Part shown: piece by piece, positions 22,650-34,520 of the stretch
Position numbering within the stretch: position 1 is the first letter of the stretch
Layout: the number at the start of each line of letters is the position of its first letter
From: Gnetum montanum
Taxonomy: Eukaryota > Streptophyta > Gnetopsida > Gnetales > Gnetaceae
Length of the DNA: 64,000 nt
Assembly: GCA_015680685.1 (NCBI GenBank)
Contig: MNCI01017655.1
Span: forward strand, 1,121,792 to 1,185,791
Direction: 5' to 3'
Notes under the pieces: generated by a model
Databases searched by the model: none
What the model saw: only the letters and a program-made list of their open reading frames with translations
Told to the model about the DNA's origin: nothing
Position numbers and translations under genes: made by a program

Positions 22650-23471
22650 TGTTGGCACATTTTGGCCATTTCATGGAATAGAGATATGGGATGATTGAGA
22701 CCTTCAAAATATTTCAATATAACTATTTCAAATGGTAAGATGTAGGTTGAAAAGGTACTGATTCCTATCATTCATTTCCCTTAGCTAAAAAGGATTGGAT
22801 GAAAAGATGGAACAAAAGAAATAATAAATAAAATAACTGGCAAATTTTTGGATACTAGTAAAGAACGAGCAGGAGCTATCTTTAGGAAAAATGTGGTAGA
22901 AAACAATGTTTCAGGCTGTCGATATTTGTTCAAAGCATTTGCGCTCTACCTTAAATAATTTGGAAATAATTTCAAAAGAATAATGCTTGAATGTACCAAA
23001 GATTCATGTTAGTTATTATGCGGTGATGAAACAGAGAATCTTTCGCTTATACCTTGTACATAGATCAAGCTTTGATTTGACTAATGGAAGCTAGTTACAT
23101 CAAAAAGTAATGCAAATATCGATGAAAAGAAATTCATCACTGAAATAATATTATGGTCACTTTGCTTTGCCTTTGGCTTGGGGCTTTTCCCACCCCTACT
23201 ACCTCAATCAATTATCTGCAACTCAGTGATGTCACTCTACCATCGCCATTTTCATTCTGTTGCTGAAGTAGCACAGTGCTTTCAGTTTAGTCGAAGTACA
23301 AAATGTAGAGCTACTGTGAAAGCTGTTGATGTGTTCCTGATCAAGGTCAGCATTTGTAAGCCAGCAACATCTACTACTGCTACCACTTCTTCATCATCTC
23401 AGACCAGCATTGTGTTGCTATTTTTTTTTGGATCGTTTCCAGTTTTCGTTGTTTTTTTTTTACAAGCGAAA

Positions 23472-23963
23472 ATGGATGATTCGCCTGAGTGCACCATCAT
23501 GGCCCTGGTGTAGGCTTAGTCGTTGATTATGTAGGATTCACCATTTTTTAATTACTTGCATAACCTTTCTCCCATCAATCTAGTCAAGTTATCACATGCT
23601 GGTTAGAATCTCTCTAAGTTGAACTTCCCTCCTCCGCCATCAGTGTTCATATTACCTCAAGTTTCATGTTCAAAAGAATCAAGCTTCATGAAAAGGCCTT
23701 CCCAATGAGATATAGAAGATAAAGAGATCAAGATGCCACAAATGGAGAGCGACAAAGTCCACAATTCAGACATGAACATGTCAAGTTCCAATACAGTAAA
23801 TCCCCATGATCATGTTGCTAAAGAGATAGCTTTTGATTCTTCTCCAGGAGAGAAAACCATCGGGGAGAATAAGGGCGTTGGCACATTTTCTCATTGTAGC
23901 TCCTCCCAACATTTGTTAGATCTAGTATATGAACAAAACAATGGAGACACCACATCTAAATAA
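23472..23963 (+). pseudogene. TSO1/CPP-like fragment inside G1 3' LTR
   Basis: LTR-duplicated copy of the 13480 fragment, in one frame from ATG 23472 to TAA 23963. It reads DSPFFNYLHNLSPINLVK (stops just before) and PPPPSVFILPQVSCSKES. A 76-residue open end (MPQMESDKVHN...) is free of stops. The differences from the 5' copy are the usual LTR divergence. Confidence 0.58.
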
Positions 23964-24059
23964 ATCTAAAACATGCACGTATTCGCTGTGATTGCTCCCT
24001 TGAAGTGCTTGTTGGAACAAAGGATAGAGGTGGGTTAAATTGTGAATTTGATAACTAGA

Positions 24060-24200
24060 AGAAAAACTATGGAAATTGGTTCTCTTATAGAGACATCAAT
24101 GAAGCCATTGGAGGATTCAACATCAACAAGCTACTAGGTTCCAGCATCCTAGCCTCCGTATACTAGGGCATTCTCAGAGATGGCACATGGCAGTAGCAAC
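24060..24200 (+). pseudogene. Receptor-like kinase fragment inside G1 3' LTR
   Basis: Copy of the 13985-14213 fragment: FSYRDINEAIGGFN, KLLGSSILASVY, stop, GILRDGT. Confidence 0.5.
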
Positions 24201-24447
24201 TGAACACCACACGACAACATTACCAGACGTAGCGGTAGGGCCTTGTTTTGCGGTGGTAGTTGATATATGATTCTGGCTAAGATCGGCATAGGTAAAAATA
24301 ATTTGAAACTATTTGTAGACACTGGGTTGTTTCAGGCCTAACGCCATCACATTCGGAGGCGTTCTTAAACGTGCAAAGATCAATCGCTCGCTACTAGTTG
24401 GTTATCAAGGAAGGAAGAATCAGTTACCAGGAGATGACGAAGATGAT

Positions 24448-24711
24448 GTGTTGCTAATTGAAGCACCTCCTGTAACGGTGCTAAGCAACCACCACCGTAT
24501 TCAAATTTCTTTTTCCAATGAATGTCACTTTTCCAAGGAGGCCAGCAACAAATTTTATGTGGATATAAAGCTGGCATCAAGTGCAAATGCATATGATATA
24601 ATTATACAACATCAGAAATTTGCAAGGATCAGCTTTATTGATTTTAAAGACCATGTAGCCACCTCCACCAACATCTACACTAAGGTGGATGTTGAATTAT
24701 TATTTTTTTAA
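24448..24711 (+). pseudogene. Unidentified open cargo frame in G1 3' LTR
   Basis: Uninterrupted frame reading MLLIEAPPVTVLSNHHRI, KEASNKFYVDIKLASS, FARISFIDFKDHVATST. Acidic codons (GDDEDD) precede the ATG. The family is not recognised. Same cargo as 14430-14749. Confidence 0.4.
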
Positions 24712-25071
24712 TACCGGCTTTTCATGAGAATTACTAGGGCTTCAGTGGTTAATGATATTTAACAATTAAAAACTTAAAATCCTAAATAAAAATAAAATGA
24801 AAATTGTATGGAGCTCTTATAGTATGGAGATCTTGGATTTATTTTTTAAAAATTATTATATAGGTTTTTGCTTATAAAAGAAATATTTGTAATATTTGTA
24901 AAGACACATGCCAACGTTAGCATGATTTTCTCCTAACTTCATGTATAAGTTATAACTTCCTAACTTGTTGGGTAAGTAATATCTCCTAACTTGTTGGGAA
25001 AGTTATAACTTCCTTACTTGAGAGAGAAGTTACCCAAGATATTTTGGAATATCTAACTACCTATGAGACCC

Positions 25072-25080
25072 TATAAAAAG
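25072..25080 (+). promoter_or_regulatory. TATA box of G1 3' LTR
   Basis: TATAAAAAG in the conserved LTR part, at the same relative place as 15083. Confidence 0.65.
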
Positions 25081-25293
25081 GCTTCAGGAGTTAGAAGAAC
25101 CATATAACACACTAGGGGTCTCAATTTGGGTCTTGGAGGAAGATTGAAAAGAAGACATTCTGAAAGATTGCTTGTAAGATGACTTGCTAAAGACAACATT
25201 CCAGCCTCTTTGTCATAGTCCTATGAGTTATGTTTATTTTTTATTTTCTTTAAATTGTTTAGCTAGTGGTTTAGATAGTATCATGCTTGGCAA

Positions 25294-25321
25294 NNNNNNN
25301 NNNNNNNNNNNNNNNNNNNNN
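25294..25321. other. Assembly gap (28 N)
   Basis: The flanks match the 5' LTR at about 15305 and 15395, which has about 90 bp between them, so the gap is probably under-sized. Confidence 0.8.
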
Positions 25322-26232
25322 TATTTGAAACCCTTAAGAGCATTTTAGTAGTGAATTTTATTATTGTGCAATGTATAAGAACCGCTATTGAGACTGTTGT
25401 AAGAGAGCCTCTGCATGTAGTCAAGCCGTTGAACAATTCAATAGTCAAGAGGGTTCAGAAAATCTTTGGTATTTTGATAGGACTAGAATAGCTTATTTTA
25501 TCTTTAAAGTGAATCTTCATGGTATTTTAATAAAAAATTGTCAAGTATTTTGAAGGTTCTGTTGAATGTAATCATTAACATCCATTATCTAGCCAAAATA
25601 GAGTTTAGTACGTGATAGTTTATGCAGCAATTTTTTGAGTAGCATAGTAGGATTGTCTTGAAGAAATTGCTTATTTGAGCCTTGGAAGTTTGAACAATTC
25701 GTAGTTATTGAATTTGGGATAACTTTATTATGAAGTGTTTACTCGTATCATTTTACCTTCTTTAAACATTTGAGATCTTTACACAAATCTTCTTTCTTTT
25801 TCTCTTCTTTCTATTTCCATTGAATCTTGCTCTATTTCTAGTTTTCTTGTGGAACTATCTCTTTCTCTGGGAAAAATTAGAAGTAGATTCAGAGAGTTGT
25901 GCTCAAATGTTTTTGCAAAACTTTATTTGTTAAAAGTGGGTATTATAAGCACCGCATAGACTAGGCAATTGAAAAAAATGAAAACTCTCAACAACTCATA
26001 GTACTTTGCAAAGTTGGCTGAATCTCTTTAAGATAAGTCATTTATAGTTTTACACACAACCCAATATTTTCATTTTTCACAATAGCATACTGCAACAACA
26101 CACACACATAGTCACGTTAACTACTAAATCTATTTGGAGGTATCTGGGCCTTGGTGTTGCCAGAGACCATCAAGCACCTAAATCCTATTTGAGGACACTC
26201 GTTGGCAGTCGCGTCCCAAACGGTTGCCAACA

Positions 26233-26423
26233 ATCATATACCTCACTTTGGACTAAACCATACATGAAAAAGCTACCACTAGTCCCAGTGAAAAGATAGT
26301 GAATTGTAATCAAAGCATAATGATTTAGATGCATAACTAGTCCCATCCATGGAATTCGATTAGATCATGTGTGAATGCTTAATATTCATATGGCTGGACA
26401 TACGGGAACCTTGTTGCTTATTA
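26233..26423 (+). repeat. LTR C, right part
   Basis: Starts with the target duplication atcat and continues the reverse complement of LTR E from about 41240 down to its low end. It ends gcttatta, a mutated ctcatca. Confidence 0.85.
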
Positions 26424-26731
26424 GTTCATGAAAAAAATTTTGAATTTAATATCAGTTGATGAAAATTTCAAAATTTCTATATATTTCTAGAAACTTTTTA
26501 ATTTCTTATTGATTGATGGAATAATTCTTCTATCATTAGAGATTGAGGTAGTTACCCGAGAGGGTTGGCAGTGAGGTAGGAAATGCATACAAAGGCAATG
26601 CTAGGTAACGAAGGAAATGCAAGAAGCAACACAACAATGGAGGTAAGCATCAGTGGCAATGGTGCAAAGTCTATGGGAGAGGAGGTTACATTGGGTGGTG
26701 TAGCCCAAGCCTACATGGACTCTTTTTTAGG

Positions 26732-26890
26732 GCTCATGTAGCCCTTACTAGGGCTCTTACAACCCTCTCAAGGATCTACGTGGCCCATCTTAGGGCTTGC
26801 ACAACCCTCCTTAGAGCCTTCATGACACTTTTTAGGGTTTGCATGCCCCAAAATAGGGTCCACATGGCCATGCTAGGCCAAAAAGACCCA
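26732..26890. repeat. 21-bp minisatellite
   Basis: About seven degenerate units of the type agggctcatgtagcccttac(t), each with an internal inverted agggc/gccct pair. Written as codons it would be a 7-residue repeat (RAHVALT-like). Flanking sequence is repeat-like, with no recognised gene. Confidence 0.75.
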
Positions 26891-27004
26891 AGAAAGGGTC
26901 CATGTGGCCCTTGCAAGGGCCATCATAGCTAGCATAAGGAGGTAGCATTGTGTCTATGATTGTAAACACTAGAGGACATCAGGGGTGCCTATGCTCAACT
27001 ATTC

Positions 27005-27495
27005 TCTCAATTCTTGTAGAGCACCAAGGGTTCCTATGATCTATGATGTCGTTCATGTCCACAAAGTGCTAGGGGTGCTTGTGATCCATATCACAGATGA
27101 TATCCATAGAGCACTAGGAATGCCTATGATCTATGGTACCATTGATGCCCACGAAGCACTAGGGGTGCCTATAATCTATGGTGTTGATAGTGTTTTTGGA
27201 GCACTAGGGATGTCTATGATCTATAGAATTGATGGTGTCCTTGGAGCACCAAGGGTCCCTATGATCCATGGTGCCAATAGACATGCCAAGGATGCCTGTG
27301 ATCTACAACACTAACGATGTCCATCGAGCACCAGGGATGCTTATGATCCACAGTGCCAATAGTATCCTCAAAGCATTAAGGGTGCCTATGATCTATGGCA
27401 TCATCGATACCTATGGAGCACCAAGGGTGCCTGTGATCGATGGCACTATTGATTCCTATAGAGCATTAGTGGTGGTAATGATTTGTAGCACTGTG
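27005..27495. repeat. 45-bp minisatellite
   Basis: About eleven imperfect 45-bp units of the type gagcactaggggtgcctatg then atctatgg. The period keeps a plus-strand frame open as a 15-residue repeat (GALGMPMIYGTIDAH-like) for much of its length. That frame is probably a by-product of the period; no protein family is recognised. Confidence 0.85.
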
Positions 27496-28392
27496 AAAGG
27501 CAATTGAGGGTAGATGTAGTGAAGGGAAGATGATGTGGACTACACAACAATGGAGGTGATTGGCAGTAAGAGCAAGCAATAGATGATGCAACATGACGTA
27601 GTGTGGAGGTTGATGTAAAGTAGAGAATGGTACCTACTTAGCATCATTTGGATAGAGTGGTAGCATGGTGGCCAAAATAGGGGTTACTCCTACATGCAAA
27701 TTGTGAGAAACGTTTTATGCCCTTATAGGGCCAACATGGCAATTAGTATGGGCATGTCATGATCACTCTTGTTGTTAACCCTTGGGGCCAACCATGGCAT
27801 TGTGGCACAATAGTGTAGTAGGCCTAGTTTCCTCCACCATTAGCTAGTCATGATGTTGTTGATCGAGCCTATGGGCCCTATTGCAGCTAGTAGCATGACC
27901 AATAATGGCCCTTCGAAAAGGGTTTCCTTGATTTTTGATTTTTTTTATTAAATTTTATAAAAGAAATTTTAGGCTTAGGGTCAAACCAATGACCTCCCAT
28001 TCTCATACCTCTTTTTTTAAAATAATAATGTAATAATTAATATTATTTTAATGCATGCATAATGAGAAAATTAAAATAGCGATATCTCTCAAATTGTAAG
28101 TCTAATTGAGATGAAATTTATACCATTGGAATCATCTCAGTGAGTACTATGGATTGGAAATATTCTTATTATTCAAAAAAAAATTTGAAGTTTCAAGATT
28201 TTAAAAGATACAAACTAGCTTATTCTATCAAAATGACATTACTAAGTTGAGATAAGAAAGACATGATGACTTATAAATAACTTAAGTTATTTTAGAAAAA
28301 TGAGTTTCAATGAATAAGATCAATTCAAGTTGCTATCTATGTTCATGTTGACATCTTTGAATTTTTCCATGGGTTCTATTTCTATTTTTATT
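27496..28392. other. No gene seen
   Basis: AT-rich noncoding sequence. A tRNA-arm-like piece in reverse (gggtcaaaccaatgacctcc, about 27975-27994) is the only notable element. Confidence 0.5.
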
Positions 28393-28773
28393 CTAACCCT
28401 TTAGTGGAGTTGGATCTTCATACTTACGTTCATCTTCATCAAAACTACACATTGAAGGGGAAGAGAAACATGAGGAACTAGAAGGATTTCCATGGCTTCT
28501 ATTGTGTTCCCCAGGGTCCCTTGATTTATCCTTTCTAGATTTTGAGAAGGTCCTAGGCCTTAAGGCCTCTCCTAATCTAGGACTTACTTCATCTCCTCTA
28601 GGGTTTCCTATCTTAGGTGGATGTAGTCCTTGAGTGTCATTAGGATGGTCATGAACATATGAAACCCCTACACAAGGTTGGTCACTCCAATTTTCCTCAC
28701 CATATATCTCATTAGTTATCCAATTAATGTTTTTGCTATATAGTGCATTATCCCTTCCTTGTGAAAAAGACAT
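28393..28773 (-). pseudogene. gag N-terminal part of element H
   Basis: 126 uninterrupted codons starting MSFSQGRDNALYSKN about 120 bp after the primer site. Ser/Arg/Asp-rich and hydrophilic, with PRTFSKSRKDKSRD and SSSSCFSSPSMCSFDEDE. Its position after LTR and primer site indicates the gag start. It shares no clear motif with the gag starts of A or F, and the gag core is missing. Confidence 0.5.
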
Positions 28774-28895
28774 TGTTGTTGATTTATGATGTATGTGATT
28801 TAATAGTTTTTGAAAGATATATTGTTAATTCATTTACAGTGATTGTGTATAATATAACTAATCTAGATAACTAGCACCATCCCTAGCAATAGTGT

Positions 28896-29698
28896 TGATG
28901 AGTGGTGAGGTACCCCTATGCCCAAGCATACAAATACGAGCATTCACACGTGATCTGATCAAACTCCAAGGATTAAGTGCTTATGTGCTTACATAGAACA
29001 AGGATGAGTTATGTGGTCATTTTCTTCCCAAGCTTACTTGTACAGCACAATTGTATCGTTAAGTAGACTCAAGATATATGATTTTTATGCTATTTATATT
29101 TTCTATCTTAGTCTCCTAAGTGCATGAAATGAAAAGAATTAATTAACTAATGGCTTTTTATCACTCCAGACACATCCTAAACTAGTGTAACACTACTAGG
29201 GTTGCCAAATGCTAGTCGTTATTGGATTACCAAGTGTTCCATGCATGCTTGAAGTGGTCATGCTAAGTGTGCTAATTTGTTGATAATTAACAATTCAATA
29301 GAAATAACATTGATTAACTAATGAAAGCATCAAATAATAGTAAATAACATTAAATGAAATAATTAAGCTATTCTGAATGTTGCAAGGTTTATCACAAAGT
29401 TTATCTTTATTTCCAGACACAAGGTGTGCTCAAGTACACAATGCTTGAATAAATATTTGTTCACTTTATGACTCCTACTATGGGCACTTAAAAATAATTC
29501 TAACTCTGTAAAGGAAAAATTGCAAGAGTTTGGCTAAAGGACTAAGAAAAACTATGCAAAGACAAGTGTCCCTATCTCTTATTTATAGGCAATGAGACAA
29601 GCTCTGACATCACATGTCTTATATCACTTCAACATCTCCAATATCGCATATTTGATATTGTGGGTCCAATATCGACGATCCGATATCAGGACTCATCA
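28896..29698 (-). repeat. LTR B (3' LTR of F, also adjoining H)
   Basis: 803 bp, tgatgag to ctcatca. TATA box at 29580-29587 (minus). Both sides look element-internal: a 3' internal end above 29698 and a primer site below 28896. Confidence 0.85.
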
Positions 29699-31690
29699 TA
29701 TCACCATGATAGAATGAAAACTCATCCTCAAGTTTCTTGCAAAATATTGAGAAGGTATGGGATTATTGACTGAATGACAACTGACGGTGACATGCAATAA
29801 TAGACTCAAAGTGCCTAGTAAATGGATCAACCATGTATTAAAACATTGGTGTTCATAACCAATGTTGTAAACATTGTACATAGATGACATCCTGACCCTC
29901 ATTTCATAGCTTGAAGAGAGAGAGAGATGGAAAAGAAAATGAGGCGCATTGCAACTGATGTCAAAAATGTGCACATTGATGTTCATCCATGGCCATATGA
30001 CCAAGCTTGTTCCTTGTGTAAATGCTCTTTCTCCAGTTCATCCTGAGTGCTCTCCCTTATCCCAGTCCATTGTTCATGTGATTGCCATTTGTACACACAA
30101 CACAATCATGAATTACTAAGGATAGATAAAATATGATGTAGTTGATACCTTGCCTTGATATGAAGCACATTGGCTAGGTTGTGGGTATGGTACATATTGC
30201 GTTAAAGGTTTGTAGCTAATAACTACCCAAGGTGTAGGGGTGAGATGAGTAATGGAATGGAAAAATTTGCGATAAGACCCCATGACTAAGAGTGAACCTC
30301 TGATAGCAATAGGATGTAAAATGAAAGAACAAGGAAGATTAGAGAAATAACGATGGTGAAGCCAATAAAACAAAAAGCAAAAATGAATGTCATGGATGGG
30401 GTGAAATGAGAAATTTTTGATTGTAAGAAATGTTTAAGGGTAAAGAACTTTCAATTGCATCAAAAAAAGGAATGCCAATGGATCCTCTCCAAAGCAAGCT
30501 CATGCCCTTTATGCCTTGAAAACCCCACAAACCATAGAGTTCATAGGCTCTAGGAATGACATATGGAAATAATAGTTAAGAATTCACCCACAAGAATTTA
30601 CCAAAGAATAACAATGTGTTAACCAAGATATAGACTAATCATAGAATCGACAATGAGGTGGAATATGGAAAGTAATCTAGAAAGAGAAGAGAGAGTGGAA
30701 TGGAAGCTCAAAATGAAGGTCATGTAAAGTCCCTTATGTAGTATGTGGTTAATTTGACTTAATAAAATTTAGCCCAAATCTAGATTAAAACTAACCACAT
30801 CTAGTGACCTCGCATCAACACACTTGACCAACCCATCCTCCTGAAGTAGCAAAAATGCTTCCACAGAGCAACCACCATTCCAAAAAGAGAAGAATAGAGA
30901 AGCAGTAAGTGAGAAAGGGCCTTAGTTAGAGGGAACCTTCAGGCATGGGTAACATGTATTTCCAGTGCCATAACCAGTGCTTATAGCCCATGTTCCTTTA
31001 TTATGTCTAAGGGGTCTTCTTTGAATTCCCACCAATTTTTTTTAAGTAGGAACCACACCATGCAAAGACTTATTTGATTTGTGCAACTTCCTAATATTAG
31101 TTGATAGCGGAATGATGGAAAACTTTTGAAAAAAAAACATCCAAGTACCCAAGAGAACGGTTAGCACAAATGCATCAAATTCCCTTGAGGTCACATCCTT
31201 TTCAATTCATTTGAATCTTTCCTTGATTTGAAGAATACCAAGCTACTAATTCATTAATAGCTTTGCTTAGAAAAAAGGACAGTACATTTCCAAAATAAAG
31301 GGAGACCATAGAGTTGAATGGATGAATGGACATTGTGGACTCATTTCTTGTTTTATCAAAATAAACCATATCTTATCATCAAAATTGGAAGTCAAATGTA
31401 AAAACCAACATTAGCAATCAACACCATTATAGTCCAACCCACCATCATGAGCACTTATTATGTGACAAGTGAAAATAAATCAAACAAAAGGTAACAAGGA
31501 AAGAAATAGTAAAAATGTTAATGATGGTGTAATACAAAAACAAGTAAATATGAAAAATTTGTAAAACAAAAAGGATAAAAGAAACTAAGGGCTTAGAATA
31601 GTTAGCATTGGTGGCCATCTTCCCCATGACTAAGTTGGAAGGAGGAGATCTAAAATAATGAGTAGGGTTATCCATCAACAGAGGTAGTGT
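29699..31690 (-). other. 3' internal untranslated part of F
   Basis: No pol domain. From about 30630 upward it matches copy A at 3700-4550. Below that it is unique noncoding sequence ending at LTR B. Minus readings at 30373-30116 and 30004-29696 have no recognisable family. Confidence 0.6.
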
Positions 31691-32910
31691 TAGTACTAGC
31701 TGTGGTGGGCTCATGGAAAGGTTTAGTTTGCTAGATATTGATCAACAATTTTTCATTTGGACTTTCAGGTTTATAGATTACCATGGCCCCTAATGGAAAA
31801 GTTTCATGAATGATATAAGGTCCTTCCCATAGCATTTGAAATTTAGTTCATTGTGGCACATGTGCGGGATTCTAATAAAAAACCCTATCTCCAGGTTGGT
31901 AGTTAACTTTTCTAATTCTTAGATCATGATGTTGTTTTTTGAAGGCCTTGTGCAGTTCATTGGATGATACGGCAGCTAATTGATTTTCATCTAGCAAGTT
32001 AAGATTCATTAACCACTCTTTCTGCACTAGATTAAGATCAAGGTTGAGGTCACATGTTGTAGATAGTATATGGAGCTTCACTTGGATAGAAAGTGTTGGA
32101 AGTTTACCAAACACTAACTCATAGAAAGAGTAGCCTATAGGGAGTTTCCATGTGGAGAAGTAGGCTCAAAGGGCATCATTCAGTTTGGTGCTCTAGTCTC
32201 GTCTATTTTTGCTAATAGTTTGTGTCAAGATTTTTGTGATTTTCCTATTGGTGACTTTGGCTTGACCATTCGCTTGAGGATGATATGGTGTAGTCAGTTT
32301 ATGCTCAACTCCTAAGCATTGCATCAATTTCCAAAAAGTCACACCTATAAAATGTGTGCCATTATCAGAAATAAGTGTATGTGGAATGCCAAACCTATTT
32401 ACAATTTGTTGTTAAACAAATCATGTAGTGGCAGATGATGTATAGTCAGTAACAACTACTACTTCTACCCATTTTTTGAAATAGTAAACAACAACAACAA
32501 TGTATGATTTTTGAGTAGACATCGATGTAATGGGCCTTGTAAAATCAATACCCCATATGTCGAAGGGTTCTAAGGGTTGAATCCATTGTTTTGGATCCTC
32601 CATTCTAGTAGTCATTCCCCCATCACATTGATAGTGCTCACAAAATTGTACAAAATGATGGGCATCCCGAGATTATGTAGGTCAGTAATATCATGCAAGA
32701 AAGATTTTAATGACTATTCATCTTCCAGCATAATGACCCCCACAAGGGCCCTCATGAGCATCTTGGAGAACTCACAATTGATCTATGTCAGGAACACACC
32801 ATTAGACAAAGGCATCGAAACACACCTTGTAAAGGTATCTATTGATTTCCATGAAATGTTTGACTTGGTGGAGAAACTATTGTTTCTTTTTAACATCCAA
32901 CCCTTGTGGT
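31690..32910 (-). pseudogene. Integrase of copy F
   Basis: Reads QPLEPFDIWGIDF, then VVVVYYFKKWVE (first catalytic Asp is Tyr), LISDNGTHFIGV (second Asp kept), and NGQAKVTN where the catalytic Glu should be: Lys, exactly as in copy A. The C-terminal part reads KVNYQPGDRVFY, WEGPYIIHETFPLGAMVIYK and ends near 31690. No chromodomain. Confidence 0.85.
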
Positions 32911-32929
32911 GTTTCTTATGTAAGATTAT

Positions 32930-34520
32930 GTAAGAATGCTACTATACCAATTTGTATTAATGGGTGATTGATTTTTTATTACACCTGCAAAGAGGGGTTC
33001 ATCAAGGAAGCGATCAAAAATTGGATATTCATCCTCTTTGTTGTCCCATCGCAATCGAGATAAATGATCGACAACAACATTCTTAGTTTCTTTATGATCT
33101 ATTATCATGATATCAAACTTTTACAAGATTACAAGCCATTGTATGATGCAAGGGCTCACTGTTGGTTTATTCATAAGGAATCGAGTCGCACTATGATCTA
33201 TGTGTACAAATACCTTATAGCCTAATACATAGTGCCTAAATTTTTCTAGTGCAAACACCATAGCCATTAACTCTTTTTCTATTATGGTATAGTTGAGTTA
33301 TGCACCATCAATACTCTAACTTGTACAGTGAATGTAATAGGGATGTTTTTGGCCATCTAACTATGTAAGTACAACTCCTAAAGCAAAATTGAATGTGTTA
33401 GTCATTATATGGAATGGTCTGGATCAATCAGGAGCTTGTAGAATGGGAGTTTCTACGAGCTTCTATTTCAAGGCTTGGAAAGACAATTCACATTCCTTGG
33501 TCCATTCAAAAGATATGGCCTTTTTTGTTAATTCTACTAATGATTTTGTAATCTTCAAAAGGTTCTCAATGAAGCATCTATAATAGCTAGTATGTCCAAG
33601 GAATGATGAGATATCTTTTATAGCTTTAGGTTGATGAGTGATTCCTTTGATGACTTTAATTTTTTTAGGATCTACCTCTATCCCTCTTTGTGAAATTTTA
33701 TGCCCTAATACAATGCCCTATTGGACCATTAAGTGGCTTTTCTACCAATTGAGCCTTAGGTTGGTTTCAACATATCATTTCAGTACTTGCTCTAATCGAT
33801 CCAATGCTTGTTCAAAGTCCACTCCATAGGTGGAGAAATCATCTATAAAAACCTCCATACCGTTCCCTATTTGATACTGAAATATATTAAGAACCAAATG
33901 TTAAAATGTTGCTGGAGCATTACACAAGCCAAATGGCATCTGTCTATATGCAAATGTCCCCCAAGGGCTCGTGAATGTAGTCTTGGTTTGGTCTTCTAGT
34001 GCTATTTGAATTTGATTGTACCCACTGTAACCATCCAAACAACTATAGTAGCAATGCCCTACAATGGTATCTAAGACTTAGTCAATGAATAAAAATGGGA
34101 AATGGTCTTTAAATGTCACCATGTTTAATAGTCTAAAGTCTATACATACCCTTCATTTATCACTTTTTTTTGGCACAATGACTAATGGGCTAACCCATTC
34201 ACTATCAGCAATGGGGTAGATGAACCCAGTCTTTAGAAGTTATTCAATTTCTTCCTTAACTACTTGCTTAAGATTTGGGTTCAACCATCTTTGTGGTTGT
34301 CATCAAGGCTTCATAGAGGGGTTAGTGTAAATTTTATATTAGCATATCCTAGGATTTATGTTGAATAATTCAGGATATGATGAAGCAAAGGCTTTTGACC
34401 ATTTATTTACCATCTTCAGCAATTTTCTTTTTGCTAAGGAGTGAGCTTAGCATTAATGATTACCAACTTTCCAGTCCAAAGAAATGCATACTCCATACTA
34501 ATGGGCAATGATTTCAATTT
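32930..34520 (-). pseudogene. Reverse transcriptase and RNase H of copy F
   Basis: RT reads WVSPLVIVPKKSDKWRVC, FKDHFPFLFID, LDGYSGYNQIQIALEDQ, GTFAYRQMPFGLCNAPATF, FIDDFSTYG (catalytic Asp pair kept) and FLGHTSYYRCFI. RNase H follows at about 33400-32990, ending NVVVDHLSRLRW. Stops replace several Gln and Trp codons. Confidence 0.87.

Larger units (their letters stand above)
12660..26232 (+). mobile_element. G1: complete giant-LTR Tat/Ogre-like gypsy element
   Basis: 13.6-kb plus-strand element. It has a 5' LTR of 3642 bp, a tRNA-Asn-type primer site, gag, protease, archaeal-type RNase H, RT, native RNase H, integrase, a polypurine tract and a 3' LTR of 3583 bp. The LTRs begin TGTTGG and end CCAACA (mutated in the 5' copy). 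Target duplication: attat (12655-12659) and atcat (26233-26237). The intact paralogue LTR E shows the unoccupied site as gacaacatcatatacc in reverse complement. The two LTRs differ at roughly one base in ten to fifteen by eye, so it is not young. Confidence 0.93.
22650..26232 (+). repeat. 3' LTR of G1
   Basis: 3583 bp from tgttggcacatttt to cggttgccaaca. Same layout as the 5' LTR, including cargo. TATA box at 25072-25080. Contains a 28-N gap (25294-25321). Confidence 0.93.
26424..28895 (-). mobile_element. Partial Athila-type element H (5' part, shares LTR B)
   Basis: On the minus strand LTR B is followed by a tRNA-Asp-type primer site (ctattgctagggatgg, about 28870-28893) and a gag start (28773). 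Below that come AT-rich sequence and minisatellites, down to LTR C. Because LTR B is also the 3' LTR of F, H and F look like a head-to-tail pair with a common LTR. No pol domain is left. Confidence 0.5.

Noticed and set aside
12660-26232. Endogenous pararetrovirus or envelope gene in G1
   Set aside because: No movement protein, coat or envelope-like frame. Integrase and LTRs show a gypsy retrotransposon.
26985-27507. Two plus-strand ORFs of 109 and 79 codons as a repetitive protein
   Set aside because: They arise from a 45-bp tandem repeat whose period keeps the frame open. No start context, no homologue and no element gene at that place.
28896-29703. Target duplication around LTR B
   Set aside because: Flanks agtgt and tatca do not match, and both sides look element-internal.
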